Below, piece by piece: positions 53,182 to 61,599 of a DNA stretch of 64,000 nt. The position numbers were made by a program, and so were the translations under genes. Source of the stretch: JAUILA01 sp964563925 (lineage in GTDB: Bacteria > Bacteroidota > Bacteroidia > Cytophagales > Cyclobacteriaceae); contig CAZLZD010000011.1 of NCBI GenBank assembly GCA_964563925.1, positions 1 to 64,000 on the forward strand, written 5' to 3'. Each line of letters begins with the position of its first letter. The first letter of the stretch is position 1. Under the pieces are notes generated by a model. The model was not told where the DNA came from. It did not search any database and was given only the letters and a program-made list of their open reading frames with translations.

Positions 53182-54118
53182 GAATTCTCACCGCGGAAGA
53201 ATCATACTTCAGGTTAAGGAGTCCCAGCGGATAGTAGGTAAGGCGGGGCCTTACCGTAGAATCCGTGCTCAGACCTGACAAATCCCCGATGATGGTAAAG
53301 TCTTCCGGGCCAATATCTTCTGCCCTGCTGCTCTGCACGGTATAGGATACCTGTACTAGGCGGTTGGACCGGAGGGAATCACGTGTTTGCAGGTTGATCA
53401 GCTGAAGGGGAACCTCCACCACCTCATCCACATATTCATCCACATTAAATGCAACCTGTACGATGGGAGGATCAACACCAAGCACCTTCTCAGGGACTGG
53501 TACGGAGATATTCTGATTAAAGGTCTCACTGATCGGATCATCTCCCAATGAGATCATCATGGTGGAAGGCAGACTTTCCAGGTAGGAACGCGGACCTTCA
53601 TAAACCACTGAGTCAGGGGATACCCTGACCGGGGAAGAAACCTGGTAACCTTCCTCAAGAGGAATGGAGAGGCTGTCAACAGCCAGCGCAAATGATTTAC
53701 GGGTGCGCCTGTCCAGGTTAATATAGAGAGTATCTGTCAGCACATAATTCAATTGAAATTCGCTGATCTGATCAGAGATCAGGCTGGGCAGGGAAATAGC
53801 CGAAAGGGTTTTGATCTCTGAAGGGTTTTCAAGCGGGATCAACAGGGGCGAGGTTTTTATACCAAGGTTATTACGAAGGAGGTTCCAGCCCACTCCGCTG
53901 ACATTGATTGCCACCTCGGAAGGCAATCCCTCGACCTCAATGAATTGCTGCTTGTCGTAGATGAATTCAACCGGATAATTCAGTGTCGTGGTGTGCTCCT
54001 TGTTCATGGCATTGAGAAACCAGAACGTGGTCGCCGCCGCACAGCATAATAAAATCACCCGAAACCGATTGGTCCGTGTCGGCCTGAGAGACTTTACTAT
54101 GTCACTGAATGTACTCAA
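53168..54118 (-). CDS. YbbR-like (CdaR family) domain protein
   Basis: 316-residue protein with an N-terminal membrane anchor (RFRVILLCCAAATTFWFLNAM) and YbbR-type beta domains: VEFIYDKQQFIEVEGLPSEVAINVSG, a second LALAVDSLSIPLEEGYQVSSPVRVSPDSVVYEGPRSYL-type unit (with PDSVVYEGP) and a partial third. In Firmicutes CdaR regulates diadenylate cyclase; here no cdaA is adjacent. In Bacteroidota the gene sits between yajC and coaE as here. Confidence 0.88.
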   Translation of the reverse strand: MSTFSDIVKSLRPTRTNRFRVILLCCAAATTFWFLNAMNKEHTTTLNYPVEFIYDKQQFIEVEGLPSEVAINVSGVGWNLLRNNLGIKTSPLLIPLENPSEIKTLSAISLPSLISDQISEFQLNYVLTDTLYINLDRRTRKSFALAVDSLSIPLEEGYQVSSPVRVSPDSVVYEGPRSYLESLPSTMMISLGDDPISETFNQNISVPVPEKVLGVDPPIVQVAFNVDEYVDEVVEVPLQLINLQTRDSLRSNRLVQVSYTVQSSRAEDIGPEDFTIIGDLSGLSTDSTVRPRLTYYPLGLLNLKYDSSAVRIRGNE

Positions 54119-54123
54119 TATGA

Positions 54124-54450
54124 TTAACTTTTAGATTCCCCTTTTTCCTTGGCCGGCTGACTGGCCTCCAGTGAGATGGAGCTTTTAGACATGACGATCT
54201 TTACGCCCTTATCGATCTCCATGATGACTTTATCATCTTCAACAGAAAGTATCTTCCCATGGATACCACCGATGGTGACCACCTGATCCCCCCGTTTGAT
54301 TTCCTCCAGGAATTTTTTTTGCTCCTTCTGTTTCTTTTGTTGAGGACGGATCATAAAGAAATAAAATACAATCGCGATCCCTGCCAGTAAAATAAGCGAT
54401 GAATAATTGCCTCCCTCACCGGTTGCCTGAAGTAAAATACTGTGATACAT
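54124..54450 (-). CDS. yajC: Preprotein translocase subunit YajC
   Basis: 108-residue inner-membrane protein of the SecDF-YajC complex. One helix (LILLAGIAIVFYFFMIRPQQKKQKE) with the FFMIRPQQK hallmark, then the soluble part FLEEIKRGDQVVTIGGIHGKI. It is 5 bp upstream of the ybbR-like gene. A hairpin terminator lies 47 bp upstream of it, separating it from the DUF1573 gene. Confidence 0.96.
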   Translation of the reverse strand: MYHSILLQATGEGGNYSSLILLAGIAIVFYFFMIRPQQKKQKEQKKFLEEIKRGDQVVTIGGIHGKILSVEDDKVIMEIDKGVKIVMSKSSISLEASQPAKEKGESKS

Positions 54451-54496
54451 AGTGGAATGATTAATAAGTGTGTGTCAAAATTCGTGAAATCAAATA

Positions 54497-54530
54497 ATAA
54501 ATCCCAACCCTTTGCGGGGTTGGGATTTAT
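54497..54530 (-). terminator. Terminator hairpin after the DUF1573 gene
   Basis: ATAAATCCCAACCC at 54497-54510 pairs with GGGTTGGGATTTAT at 54517-54530 (14 bp perfect stem, 6-base loop). On the minus strand a T-rich stretch follows. It is 23 bp after the end of the DUF1573 gene and before yajC. Confidence 0.85.
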
Positions 54531-54552
54531 AATATCGTGCTTAGCCTTATAA

Positions 54553-55071
54553 TTACTGGATGGCTGTGCCTTCAGGAGCTTCGATCATGGCTTTAATTCG
54601 AAGCGTTGTCTTTTTAGGCCAGGTATTGGCGGTAATGGTTACCGTCTTGTTCTGAAGGTTTACTTTCCCCTTGCTGTCAAAGGCAACGGTAAGCTCACCA
54701 CTTTCCCCGGGAGCAATAGGCTCGCGGGTATAGGTTGGTACTGTACATCCACAAGAACCAACGGCACTTTGAATGATCAGCGGAGCCTCTCCGTTATTGG
54801 TGAAAGAAAACACATGTTCCACGACATCACCCTGCTGGATCACACCGAAATCATGTTCCACCTGTGCAAATTCAAACGAAGGTAATGGTCCTTCGGGTTT
54901 TTGCTCCGGCTGAGCCGGCGTGGTTACCGGGGCCGAAGATCCGTTGGACTCAAGTTCGGCAAGTCGGCTTTCAAGGTCTGCAATTCTTTTTTCGGCATCC
55001 TTGTCGTTACCACAAGCAGCCAACAAAACCACCATGCCCGCCATCAGAAAAAATTTAGCTAGATGTTTCAT
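54553..55071 (-). CDS. DUF1573 lipoprotein
   Basis: 172-residue lipoprotein (MKHLAKFFLMAGMVVLLAAC, Cys20). A short coiled coil (EKRIADLESRLAELES) is followed by a Ser/Pro/Thr linker and the DUF1573 Ig-like domain (FEFAQVEHDFGVIQQGDVVEHVFSF...GSCGCTVPTYTREPIAPGESG). The conserved GSCGC pair of Cys is present. Function unknown; it is a conserved neighbour of nusB and yajC in Bacteroidota. Confidence 0.92.
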   Translation of the reverse strand: MKHLAKFFLMAGMVVLLAACGNDKDAEKRIADLESRLAELESNGSSAPVTTPAQPEQKPEGPLPSFEFAQVEHDFGVIQQGDVVEHVFSFTNNGEAPLIIQSAVGSCGCTVPTYTREPIAPGESGELTVAFDSKGKVNLQNKTVTITANTWPKKTTLRIKAMIEAPEGTAIQ

Positions 55072-55135
55072 AGTTCTATTCTTGTATCAATTGGTTTTAA
55101 ATAATGTGTAACCCGGATTGACCGGAAATTGTTCC

Positions 55136-55444
55136 TTAATTATTCTCAGTCTTCTTAATCTGGTCCAGAAGCTGATCCACATCTTTCAAAAGATGTTCCG
55201 CCTTCTCGCGTGCATCATTGACCACTTTTTCCCCATGGGTCTTGGCCTCAGACAGTGCACCATTCTTGTCAGACATAAGGTCATCCAGAAGGTCTTCAAG
55301 TGTTTGCTTGTATTTCTGTAGCCTGTATGTCAGCCTGTCTCTGGTATTTGATCCTTTGTCCGGCGCATACAATATACCCAGGGCAGCGCCCGTGAGTGCG
55401 CCGATGACAAATGCCATCAATGAACTTCCACTATTTTTACTCAT
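55136..55444 (-). CDS. YtxH domain protein
   Basis: 102-residue protein. An N-terminal Gly/Ala-rich helix (LMAFVIGALTGAALGILYAPDKG) precedes a long amphipathic helical region (RDRLTYRLQKYKQTLEDLLDDLMSDKN), as in YtxH-like stress proteins. It lies 12 bp downstream of nusB and 64 bp upstream of the DUF1573 gene. Confidence 0.88.
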   Translation of the reverse strand: MSKNSGSSLMAFVIGALTGAALGILYAPDKGSNTRDRLTYRLQKYKQTLEDLLDDLMSDKNGALSEAKTHGEKVVNDAREKAEHLLKDVDQLLDQIKKTENN

Positions 55445-55456
55445 ACTCTAATAACG

Positions 55457-56587
55457 TTACTTGTTATCAATTAATCCCCTTCCACTTTTCTTTATAACCC
55501 CCTCATGTAATAATTCTTCTGCAATTACATCTAAAACCCCGTTAATAAACTGTTTGCTTTTCGGGGTGCTGTACTTTTTGACAAGTTCAATATATTCATT
55601 AATCGTCACTTTCACCGGAATGCTGGGAAAATTAATCATTTCCGCAATGGCCATTTCCAGCGCAATTCGATCGGTCATGGCGATCCGTTCTATGTCCCAG
55701 TTCTGGGTTTTTCCTGCAATCAGGGATTCGTATTCAGATTCCACTTCAGCCGTCTGTTCAAACAAATCCTGAAAAAACACTTTGTCATCTTCCCAGTTGT
55801 AGGATATATCCTGTAGCTGAAGCTTTCCTTCTTCCGCAAACACCTTGATCGTTTTGGTAGCAAGGCTTTTCACGATGGATTTATCCTCCGCCCAGTTCAG
55901 GTCATGTTCCTCCAGCCAGGTTTCAATTACTTCATTCTTGAAGATAATGTCCTTAACAAGGTGGTTGGCATACTTCAGGTGCGCATCGGAATCCGGATTG
56001 CTTTGCCCTGAATACGCCAGGTACTCCGGGTCCTTCCTGACAATACTCTTGAACCAGTCCCTGACCAGCCCGGTATCCCATTGAATATTCTTACGAAGAA
56101 TGGTCACATCCAGTTGCTCATTCTCCTTCAATTCCTTTAAGAAGGGGTTTTCCAGCAGATTACTGTGATCTCTTTTTACATCTTCCCCGGCCAGTTCCGT
56201 GAAATTTTTCAGAAGCTGGAGAATGGAAAGGTACCGGTCATAAATCCTGTCCACCTCTGTGACCATGTTCTTTTTGAAATGCCGGTAATCTTTGCGGTTC
56301 TGGTCGTGATATTGCCTGACCGCACTGGTCACCACCTCATTGATCCTTTCTTCGCTGCCGGTAGTGCAGGTAAATCCCTCCTGCCGGTAATGCTTCCTGA
56401 AAATCTCCAGTGCTTCCTTACCCTGTGCCTTCAAGGCAACCGGGTCCTGGATTTCCATCGAATTAAGATCGGGACTGAAGGCCTCCTCGATATCCTGTAC
56501 GGCGATGCCGTAATTTGCTAACCGGCTTTGCCTGAAGGCAAAAACCGTTTGCATAGCTTTAATACGAAGAGTCCGTCGGTTAAGCAT
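55457..56587 (-). CDS. nusB: Transcription antitermination protein NusB (Bacteroidota long form)
   Basis: 376-residue protein. The N-terminus (MLNRRTLRIKAMQTVFAFRQSR) and the C-terminal half, with TDRIALEMAIAEMINFPSIPVKVTINEYIELVKKYSTPKSKQFINGVLD, correspond to the NusB fold, which binds boxA RNA with NusE. About 200 residues between helix 1 and the C-terminal NusB core are an insertion typical of Bacteroidota, so it is much longer than the 140-residue E. coli protein. Preceded by a possible -7 element TATTTTTG (plus 56622-56629). Confidence 0.92.
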   Translation of the reverse strand: MLNRRTLRIKAMQTVFAFRQSRLANYGIAVQDIEEAFSPDLNSMEIQDPVALKAQGKEALEIFRKHYRQEGFTCTTGSEERINEVVTSAVRQYHDQNRKDYRHFKKNMVTEVDRIYDRYLSILQLLKNFTELAGEDVKRDHSNLLENPFLKELKENEQLDVTILRKNIQWDTGLVRDWFKSIVRKDPEYLAYSGQSNPDSDAHLKYANHLVKDIIFKNEVIETWLEEHDLNWAEDKSIVKSLATKTIKVFAEEGKLQLQDISYNWEDDKVFFQDLFEQTAEVESEYESLIAGKTQNWDIERIAMTDRIALEMAIAEMINFPSIPVKVTINEYIELVKKYSTPKSKQFINGVLDVIAEELLHEGVIKKSGRGLIDNK

Positions 56588-56621
56588 AATATTAAATCAA
56601 ATAAAGAACGTTTCGAACACA

Positions 56622-56629
56622 CAAAAATA
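56622..56629 (-). promoter_or_regulatory. Possible -7 element for nusB
   Basis: Minus-strand TATTTTTG at 56622-56629 is an exact TAnnTTTG. It lies 35 bp upstream of the nusB start codon. No -33 element is evident at the right spacing. Confidence 0.4.
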
Positions 56630-56642
56630 AGAAGAAAAAATC

Positions 56643-57746
56643 CTATCTCGGCAATTTCACCTTCCCGATATCACTAATTCGCTTTTCTGCCAGCTTACGG
56701 GCGGCATCGTGCGTGGTCACCCCTTCCTTCTCAGCCACCTCAAGGATATTGAGCAAGGTATCATAAATCTTTTCTGCCGTTCCGTAGGCACGTTCCCGGT
56801 TATAGCTTCCGAGGTATTCTTCGTATACATTGATGAGTCCGCCTGCATTGATCAGGAAGTCAGGGGCATACATGATCCCTTTTTCCTGGAGCATAATGCC
56901 ATGCTTTGTCTCATTCTCCAGTTGATTATTCGCCGCACCGGCCACGATCCGGCATTTCAGGCGGGGAATGGTCTTATCATTGATCGTTGCCCCCAGCGCA
57001 CAGGGAGCATATATATCCATCTCCACGTCATAAATCTCATCCATTCCCACGGCTTTGGCCCCGCTTCGTTCCGCCACCTGTTTCACTTTCGTCTCATCAA
57101 TATCGGTAATAAAGATTTTGGCTCCTTCTTTCTTGAGGTGGTCGGTCAGATACATTCCCACCTGTCCGACGCCCTGTACGGCGACCGCCTTACCTTCCAG
57201 GCTTTCCGAACCCCAGGCTTTTTTAGCCGCTGCCTTCATCCCCAGGTAGGTCCCGTAGGCCGTTACCGGGGAAGGATCACCGCCACCGCCGTTCGATTCC
57301 GACAGCCCGGTCACATGACGGGTTTCCATGCTGATGTACTCCATGTCACGGGTCTTCATATTCACATCTTCGGCCGTCACATATTTCCCGTTGAGGCTTT
57401 CCACAAACTTTCCGAACCGCCTCAGGAAGGCTTCCGTTTTCATCGATTTCGCATCACCGATTATAACCGCCTTGCCACCTCCCAGGTTAAGGCCCGAGAT
57501 GGCAGCCTTGTAGGTCATGCCGCGCGATAAGCGCAGCACATCGGTAAGGGCTTCCTGTTCCGACGCGTAATTCCACATGCGGGTACCGCCGAGAGCCGGG
57601 CCCAGGATCGTATTGTGAATGGCAATTATTGCTTTCAACCCGGTGGCCGGATCATTACAAAATACCACCTGTTCATGTCCATGGTCGGAAACCCCTGCAA
57701 AAACGCCATTTTCTTTCACTGTTTCCATTTCATTGATCTGCATCAT
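56643..57746 (-). CDS. Leucine/valine-type amino acid dehydrogenase
   Basis: 367-residue Glu/Leu/Phe/Val dehydrogenase. The substrate domain has ALGGTRMWNYASEQEAL and the catalytic Lys in LNLGGGKAVI; the NAD domain has AVQGVGQVGMYLTDHL. This is the leucine dehydrogenase branch (deaminates branched-chain amino acids, NAD-dependent). Start at MMQINEMETVKENG; a good promoter lies about 60 bp upstream. It is the first gene of the minus-strand run to coaE. Confidence 0.93.
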   Translation of the reverse strand: MMQINEMETVKENGVFAGVSDHGHEQVVFCNDPATGLKAIIAIHNTILGPALGGTRMWNYASEQEALTDVLRLSRGMTYKAAISGLNLGGGKAVIIGDAKSMKTEAFLRRFGKFVESLNGKYVTAEDVNMKTRDMEYISMETRHVTGLSESNGGGGDPSPVTAYGTYLGMKAAAKKAWGSESLEGKAVAVQGVGQVGMYLTDHLKKEGAKIFITDIDETKVKQVAERSGAKAVGMDEIYDVEMDIYAPCALGATINDKTIPRLKCRIVAGAANNQLENETKHGIMLQEKGIMYAPDFLINAGGLINVYEEYLGSYNRERAYGTAEKIYDTLLNILEVAEKEGVTTHDAARKLAEKRISDIGKVKLPR

Positions 57747-57805
57747 TACTGATTTGTAAATTGTTTGTAGTTTTGAGCCTCGTGATGTGTACTTTACAGA
57801 CGGCG

Positions 57806-57834
57806 CAAAAATAGATATTTTATTCTATTTCCAA
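57806..57834 (-). promoter_or_regulatory. Promoter of the leucine dehydrogenase gene
   Basis: On the minus strand TTGG (plus 57831-57834) and TATTTTTG (plus 57806-57813) are separated by 17 bp. This is close to the Bacteroidota -33/-7 promoter. The start codon is 60 bp downstream. Confidence 0.55.
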
Positions 57835-57911
57835 CGCAGAAAACGATGGCTAATAACCAATTCCCATGCGATACGTTTGTGATAAAGTACTGAGCGAGAT
57901 ACCGGTGCCGC

Positions 57912-59702
57912 ATGAAAGACCTAAGCTACTTAAATAAATACCTTCTCAAATATAAATGGCACCTGATCGGAGGATTCATCTTCATCGTGGTGTCCAACTT
58001 TTTCCAGATCCTCCCGGGTGTCATGGTACGATACGCCCTGGACCTTGCCCTGGATAATATTGACGTATACCGTGTTTTTGAGGGCTCCGCCGAGCAGGCC
58101 ACCCTCTTCGGGCACTTTGCCGACAACCTCCTTATTTATGCGGTCCTTATCCTGCTTATGGCCCTGCTTCGGGGAATATTTCTGTTTTTAGTCAGGCAAA
58201 CGATTATCATAATGTCCCGTCATATCGAATATGACCTGAAAAATGAGATCTATGCGCACTATCAGTCGCTGCCCCTGGCATTCTACCGCCGAAACAACAC
58301 GGGCGACCTGATGAACCGCATCTCGGAAGATGTGAGTAAGGTCAGAATGTACCTCGGGCCTTCAATCATGTACGGACTTACCATGATCACCCTCTTTGCC
58401 ATGCTGATCCCGTATATGTTTTCCATCAATGCCACACTAACCCTGTATGCTCTGATCCCGCTCCCGATTCTTTCGGTCAGCATATATTACGTGAATAACA
58501 TCATCAATAAGAGGTCGGAGGAAATACAGATAAGCCAGTCAGGTCTCTCCACCTTTGTTCAGGAAGCTTTTTCGGGCATCCGGGTAATCAAATCCTTCAC
58601 CAGGGAAAAGGACAGTGCAGAAAAATTCCTTGCCGAAAGCAACGAATACAAAGAACGTTCCCTGGAGCTGACACGGGTCCAGTCCCTTTTCTTTCCGTTG
58701 ATTATGGGCCTGATCGGACTGAGTACGATCCTCACCGTTTATGCCGGCAGCGCCCAGGTGATCCGGGGCACGCTGACATTCGGGAACATCGCGGAATTCA
58801 TCATTTACGTGAATATGCTCACCTGGCCGGTTACGTCACTGGGGTGGATAAGCAGTATTATTCAGCGGGCTGCGGCATCTCAGCGAAGGATCAACGAATT
58901 TATGAATGAGAAAAATAATGTGCTGAGTGACCGCGAACTGGAGGATGAAATTGAAGGGCACATTAAATTTGACAATGTATCCTTTACCTACCCTGATTCG
59001 GGTATTCGCGCGCTCGGCCAGGTTTCCTTTGAAGTACACCCAGGTCAGTCCCTGGCAGTGATCGGAACCACCGGGTCTGGCAAGAGTACCATTGCCAGCC
59101 TGATTTCGCGCATGTACGACGCATCTTCCGGGGAGATTACCATCGACGGCAAACCCATCGCCGATTATAAGGTAAGTCATCTGCGAAGTCAGATTGGCTA
59201 TGTGCCCCAGGATGTATTCCTGTTCAGTGATACCATCTACAACAATATTGCCTTTGGCTCAGACGATATCACCGAAAAGCGTGTACTGGATGCTGCCCGC
59301 GAAGCAGATGTTTACGACAACATCGCCGATTTTCCGGAGGGTTTCGGTACACGCCTGGGAGAACGGGGCATCACGCTGAGCGGCGGCCAGAAGCAACGGG
59401 TATCCATTGCCCGGGCCCTGGCCCGTGATCCCAAGATCCTGGTACTTGATGATGCCCTGTCCGCCGTAGATACCAAGACCGAAAACATGATCCTTCAAAG
59501 CATGAAACGGATCATGCAGGGCCGGACATCCATTATTATTTCACACCGGGTCTCATCCGCCAAGCTGGCCGATAAGATTATCGTACTGGATGACGGTGAA
59601 ATCATCGAAAAGGGAACCAATGAGTCGCTCCTGGCCATGAACGGGGTTTACAAGGAATTATACGACAAGCAGATGACCGCCGAAGAAAAGCTCGAGGGCT
59701 AA
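57912..59702 (+). CDS. ABC exporter half, degenerate ATPase site (MdlA/TM287-like)
   Basis: 596-residue fusion of six transmembrane helices (1-330) and an ATPase domain. Walker A is GTTGSGKST near residue 386, signature LSGGQKQR, Walker B LVLDDALSAVD. The catalytic Glu is replaced by Asp514. This is the pattern of the degenerate half of a heterodimeric type IV exporter (MdlA/YheI, BmrC, TM287 type). The likely partner is the gene at 61600-63372, which has a consensus Walker B. It may export drugs or lipids. It is convergent with the 59699-60199 gene. Confidence 0.9.
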   Translation: MKDLSYLNKYLLKYKWHLIGGFIFIVVSNFFQILPGVMVRYALDLALDNIDVYRVFEGSAEQATLFGHFADNLLIYAVLILLMALLRGIFLFLVRQTIIIMSRHIEYDLKNEIYAHYQSLPLAFYRRNNTGDLMNRISEDVSKVRMYLGPSIMYGLTMITLFAMLIPYMFSINATLTLYALIPLPILSVSIYYVNNIINKRSEEIQISQSGLSTFVQEAFSGIRVIKSFTREKDSAEKFLAESNEYKERSLELTRVQSLFFPLIMGLIGLSTILTVYAGSAQVIRGTLTFGNIAEFIIYVNMLTWPVTSLGWISSIIQRAAASQRRINEFMNEKNNVLSDRELEDEIEGHIKFDNVSFTYPDSGIRALGQVSFEVHPGQSLAVIGTTGSGKSTIASLISRMYDASSGEITIDGKPIADYKVSHLRSQIGYVPQDVFLFSDTIYNNIAFGSDDITEKRVLDAAREADVYDNIADFPEGFGTRLGERGITLSGGQKQRVSIARALARDPKILVLDDALSAVDTKTENMILQSMKRIMQGRTSIIISHRVSSAKLADKIIVLDDGEIIEKGTNESLLAMNGVYKELYDKQMTAEEKLEG

Positions 59703-60199
59703 CGGTCAATCGGATACACTACCCGCGTATCCTGCTCATTGGAATATACTTCGATACTTTCCCCCGAGAGTCTCAGGCCATTCTGTTCGGCAAATTCTGT
59801 GGCTTCCGCCTGTACTTTATCCGGCGACGCGGTCACCAGCAGATTCTGAGTAAGTTGTAACGAGACAAACGTTCCTGCCTTCCAAGACCTCGTTTCCAGT
59901 GTGTCTGACTGAATACCGGGAACACCGATAAACTGGGTGATCAACGCGGTAGTGTCCGGCTTCGGATAACTCACCACAATCAGGGAAGTGTCGTTTGCTG
60001 CGGCCAGATCGCGCATGCTGTAAAACAGGTCGGCCAGTTCCTGCTGCGTGGGGCGGCCTGTAAACTCCTTCCCGGCTATAGTAATGTCCTGGCTTTCATA
60101 TAATTCAAAGGTAAGCCCGGAGAATCCACCGAGCCAGTAGTATAATGCGAGGGAAACGATACCTATGCCCAGTCCTGCTAATGCCAGTTTACGCAGCAT
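59699..60199 (-). CDS. Membrane-anchored protein of unknown function
   Basis: 166-residue protein. One N-terminal helix (LALAGLGIGIVSLALYYWLGG) anchors it; the rest is a soluble alpha/beta domain of about 135 residues (DITIAGKEFTGRPTQQELADLFY...LIVVSYP...WKAGTFVSLQL), reminiscent of the SOUL/GyrI-like fold but not enough to name. It follows the small outer-membrane gene on the same strand by 3 bp and overlaps the ABC gene end by 4 bp. Confidence 0.65.
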   Translation of the reverse strand: MLRKLALAGLGIGIVSLALYYWLGGFSGLTFELYESQDITIAGKEFTGRPTQQELADLFYSMRDLAAANDTSLIVVSYPKPDTTALITQFIGVPGIQSDTLETRSWKAGTFVSLQLTQNLLVTASPDKVQAEATEFAEQNGLRLSGESIEVYSNEQDTRVVYPIDR

Positions 60200-60202
60200 G
60201 AC

Positions 60203-60799
60203 CTACCGGTTAAACGCATAACGGATGCCCACAGCCCCGAATACCCGAAAATGTAACGGGCGGTCCACCACCTCCATCAGCAAACTGACCTCTCCAAAAC
60301 CCACGATCGGGTAATCCTGAAGTTCATATTCCACCCCCAGGATTGCTTCCGGACCCAAATCAATATTGGTGATCTGCTCCGATTCGATCCTGTTCATTTC
60401 GTCGAAATACTGGTAATCCACTTTTGATATACGAAGCTGGGCTCCTGCTCCGTAGTACCAGTCCAGCCGCCCTTCCACATTGGCCGGAAAGGCCTCGTGA
60501 ATAAGGTACCTGCCCATCAGGACGATGGTAAAATCCACGTCATGATCTGAGTAAATATAATCGTCAAACTTGTCCTTTTTCTTGAAGGTGTCCTTGTAGT
60601 AGGCCGAATGGCTGTTCCTGGATACTGTTCCCAGGTTAAATTCAAACGCTGATTTTCCCTGGAGGTACATTTTATAGGTGACCCCCACCGGATCACCGAT
60701 CCGTAATCCAATGCCCTGGTTAAACTGCTGTGCAAAAATATCGGTGCTTACAAAAAAGAGCCCCGCCAGAATGGAAAGGGCAATAAGTTTTAATTTCAT
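60203..60799 (-). CDS. Secreted/outer-membrane barrel-like protein A
   Basis: 198-residue protein with signal peptide (residues 1-23, ...TDIFAQ). Start of the mature part, QGIGLRIGDPVGVTYKMYLQGKSAFEFNLG, resembles FGFKVGDPFALTYKFYPFRFLGLAIDAG in the neighbouring gene; the end is RVFGAVGIRYAFNR. This suggests paralogous small beta-barrels. Function unknown. Confidence 0.7.
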   Translation of the reverse strand: MKLKLIALSILAGLFFVSTDIFAQQFNQGIGLRIGDPVGVTYKMYLQGKSAFEFNLGTVSRNSHSAYYKDTFKKKDKFDDYIYSDHDVDFTIVLMGRYLIHEAFPANVEGRLDWYYGAGAQLRISKVDYQYFDEMNRIESEQITNIDLGPEAILGVEYELQDYPIVGFGEVSLLMEVVDRPLHFRVFGAVGIRYAFNR

Positions 60800-60811
60800 T
60801 TAATTAGTTGG

Positions 60812-61543
60812 TTAGAATACATAGCGAAGTCCTACTCCGCCCTGCAACCTTGTCCATCCGGGATCCTGCCGGATATCCCTGAATACCTCCACTTCCACAA
60901 ACATGGAAACAGGTGTATTGAAATAGGCATATTCCATCCCTGTAACAAGCGTCGGGCCCATGTAGAACCTTTCTTCGACAAAATTACCAGTTTCGTCGTC
61001 ATTCAAACCAAAAAAGAGCATATAATCATATTGAATCCTCGTCTTTCTCCATTGCCAGCCCGCACCCGCATATACCTGGAGTCCCTTCACCCACCGCGAA
61101 GCACTGAAATGCGCAAGGAGCTTCGCTTCCACCATCCAGTCAGATTTGATTACATGGTCGATATACGCGATACTTTCTCCCTCACCGAGGGTATCGTATT
61201 GTAAATATTCTGCAAAATTCTGACGGTCATACCCGTTGTAAACCCCACTGGCGGGTTTTCCTGCATCAATGGCTAGTCCGAGAAACCGGAATGGATAAAA
61301 TTTATACGTGAGTGCAAAGGGATCCCCCACCTTAAAGCCGAACCCGTTGTAAGGGTACTGGCCCTCCTGAAAGATCGGGCATTCCACTCTCCCCTGCGAA
61401 TTCTGGATACGCTGCTTCTTATACCGGCTCTGGTCGAAAGTTTTTGTTCTTCTGACTTTTTTCTGGGCATCTGCCTCCATAGACAACGACAAAAAAATAG
61501 ATACCCCGACCAGGATCAAAAATACTCGTCCCGTCATATCCAT
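60812..61543 (-). CDS. Secreted/outer-membrane barrel-like protein B, paralogue of A
   Basis: 243-residue protein with signal peptide (residues 1-26, ...MEADAQ) and a basic linker (KKVRRTKTFDQSRYKKQRIQ). The central FKVGDPFALTYKFYP and the tail RLQGGVGLRYVF match the adjacent gene. C-terminal Phe and alternating strands fit an outer-membrane barrel. It is 56 bp downstream of the ABC exporter gene and 12 bp upstream of paralogue A. Confidence 0.7.
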   Translation of the reverse strand: MDMTGRVFLILVGVSIFLSLSMEADAQKKVRRTKTFDQSRYKKQRIQNSQGRVECPIFQEGQYPYNGFGFKVGDPFALTYKFYPFRFLGLAIDAGKPASGVYNGYDRQNFAEYLQYDTLGEGESIAYIDHVIKSDWMVEAKLLAHFSASRWVKGLQVYAGAGWQWRKTRIQYDYMLFFGLNDDETGNFVEERFYMGPTLVTGMEYAYFNTPVSMFVEVEVFRDIRQDPGWTRLQGGVGLRYVF

Positions 61544-61599
61544 AGATACGGTTCGGAAGGAATGCGTAACCCCGGAAGATCAAAAACGGCAGAAAAGGC

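Noticed and set aside
56709..57530. 273-codon plus-strand ORF opposite leucine dehydrogenase
   Set aside because: It lies fully inside a well-supported conserved gene and its composition (His/Phe rich) is typical of an antisense frame.
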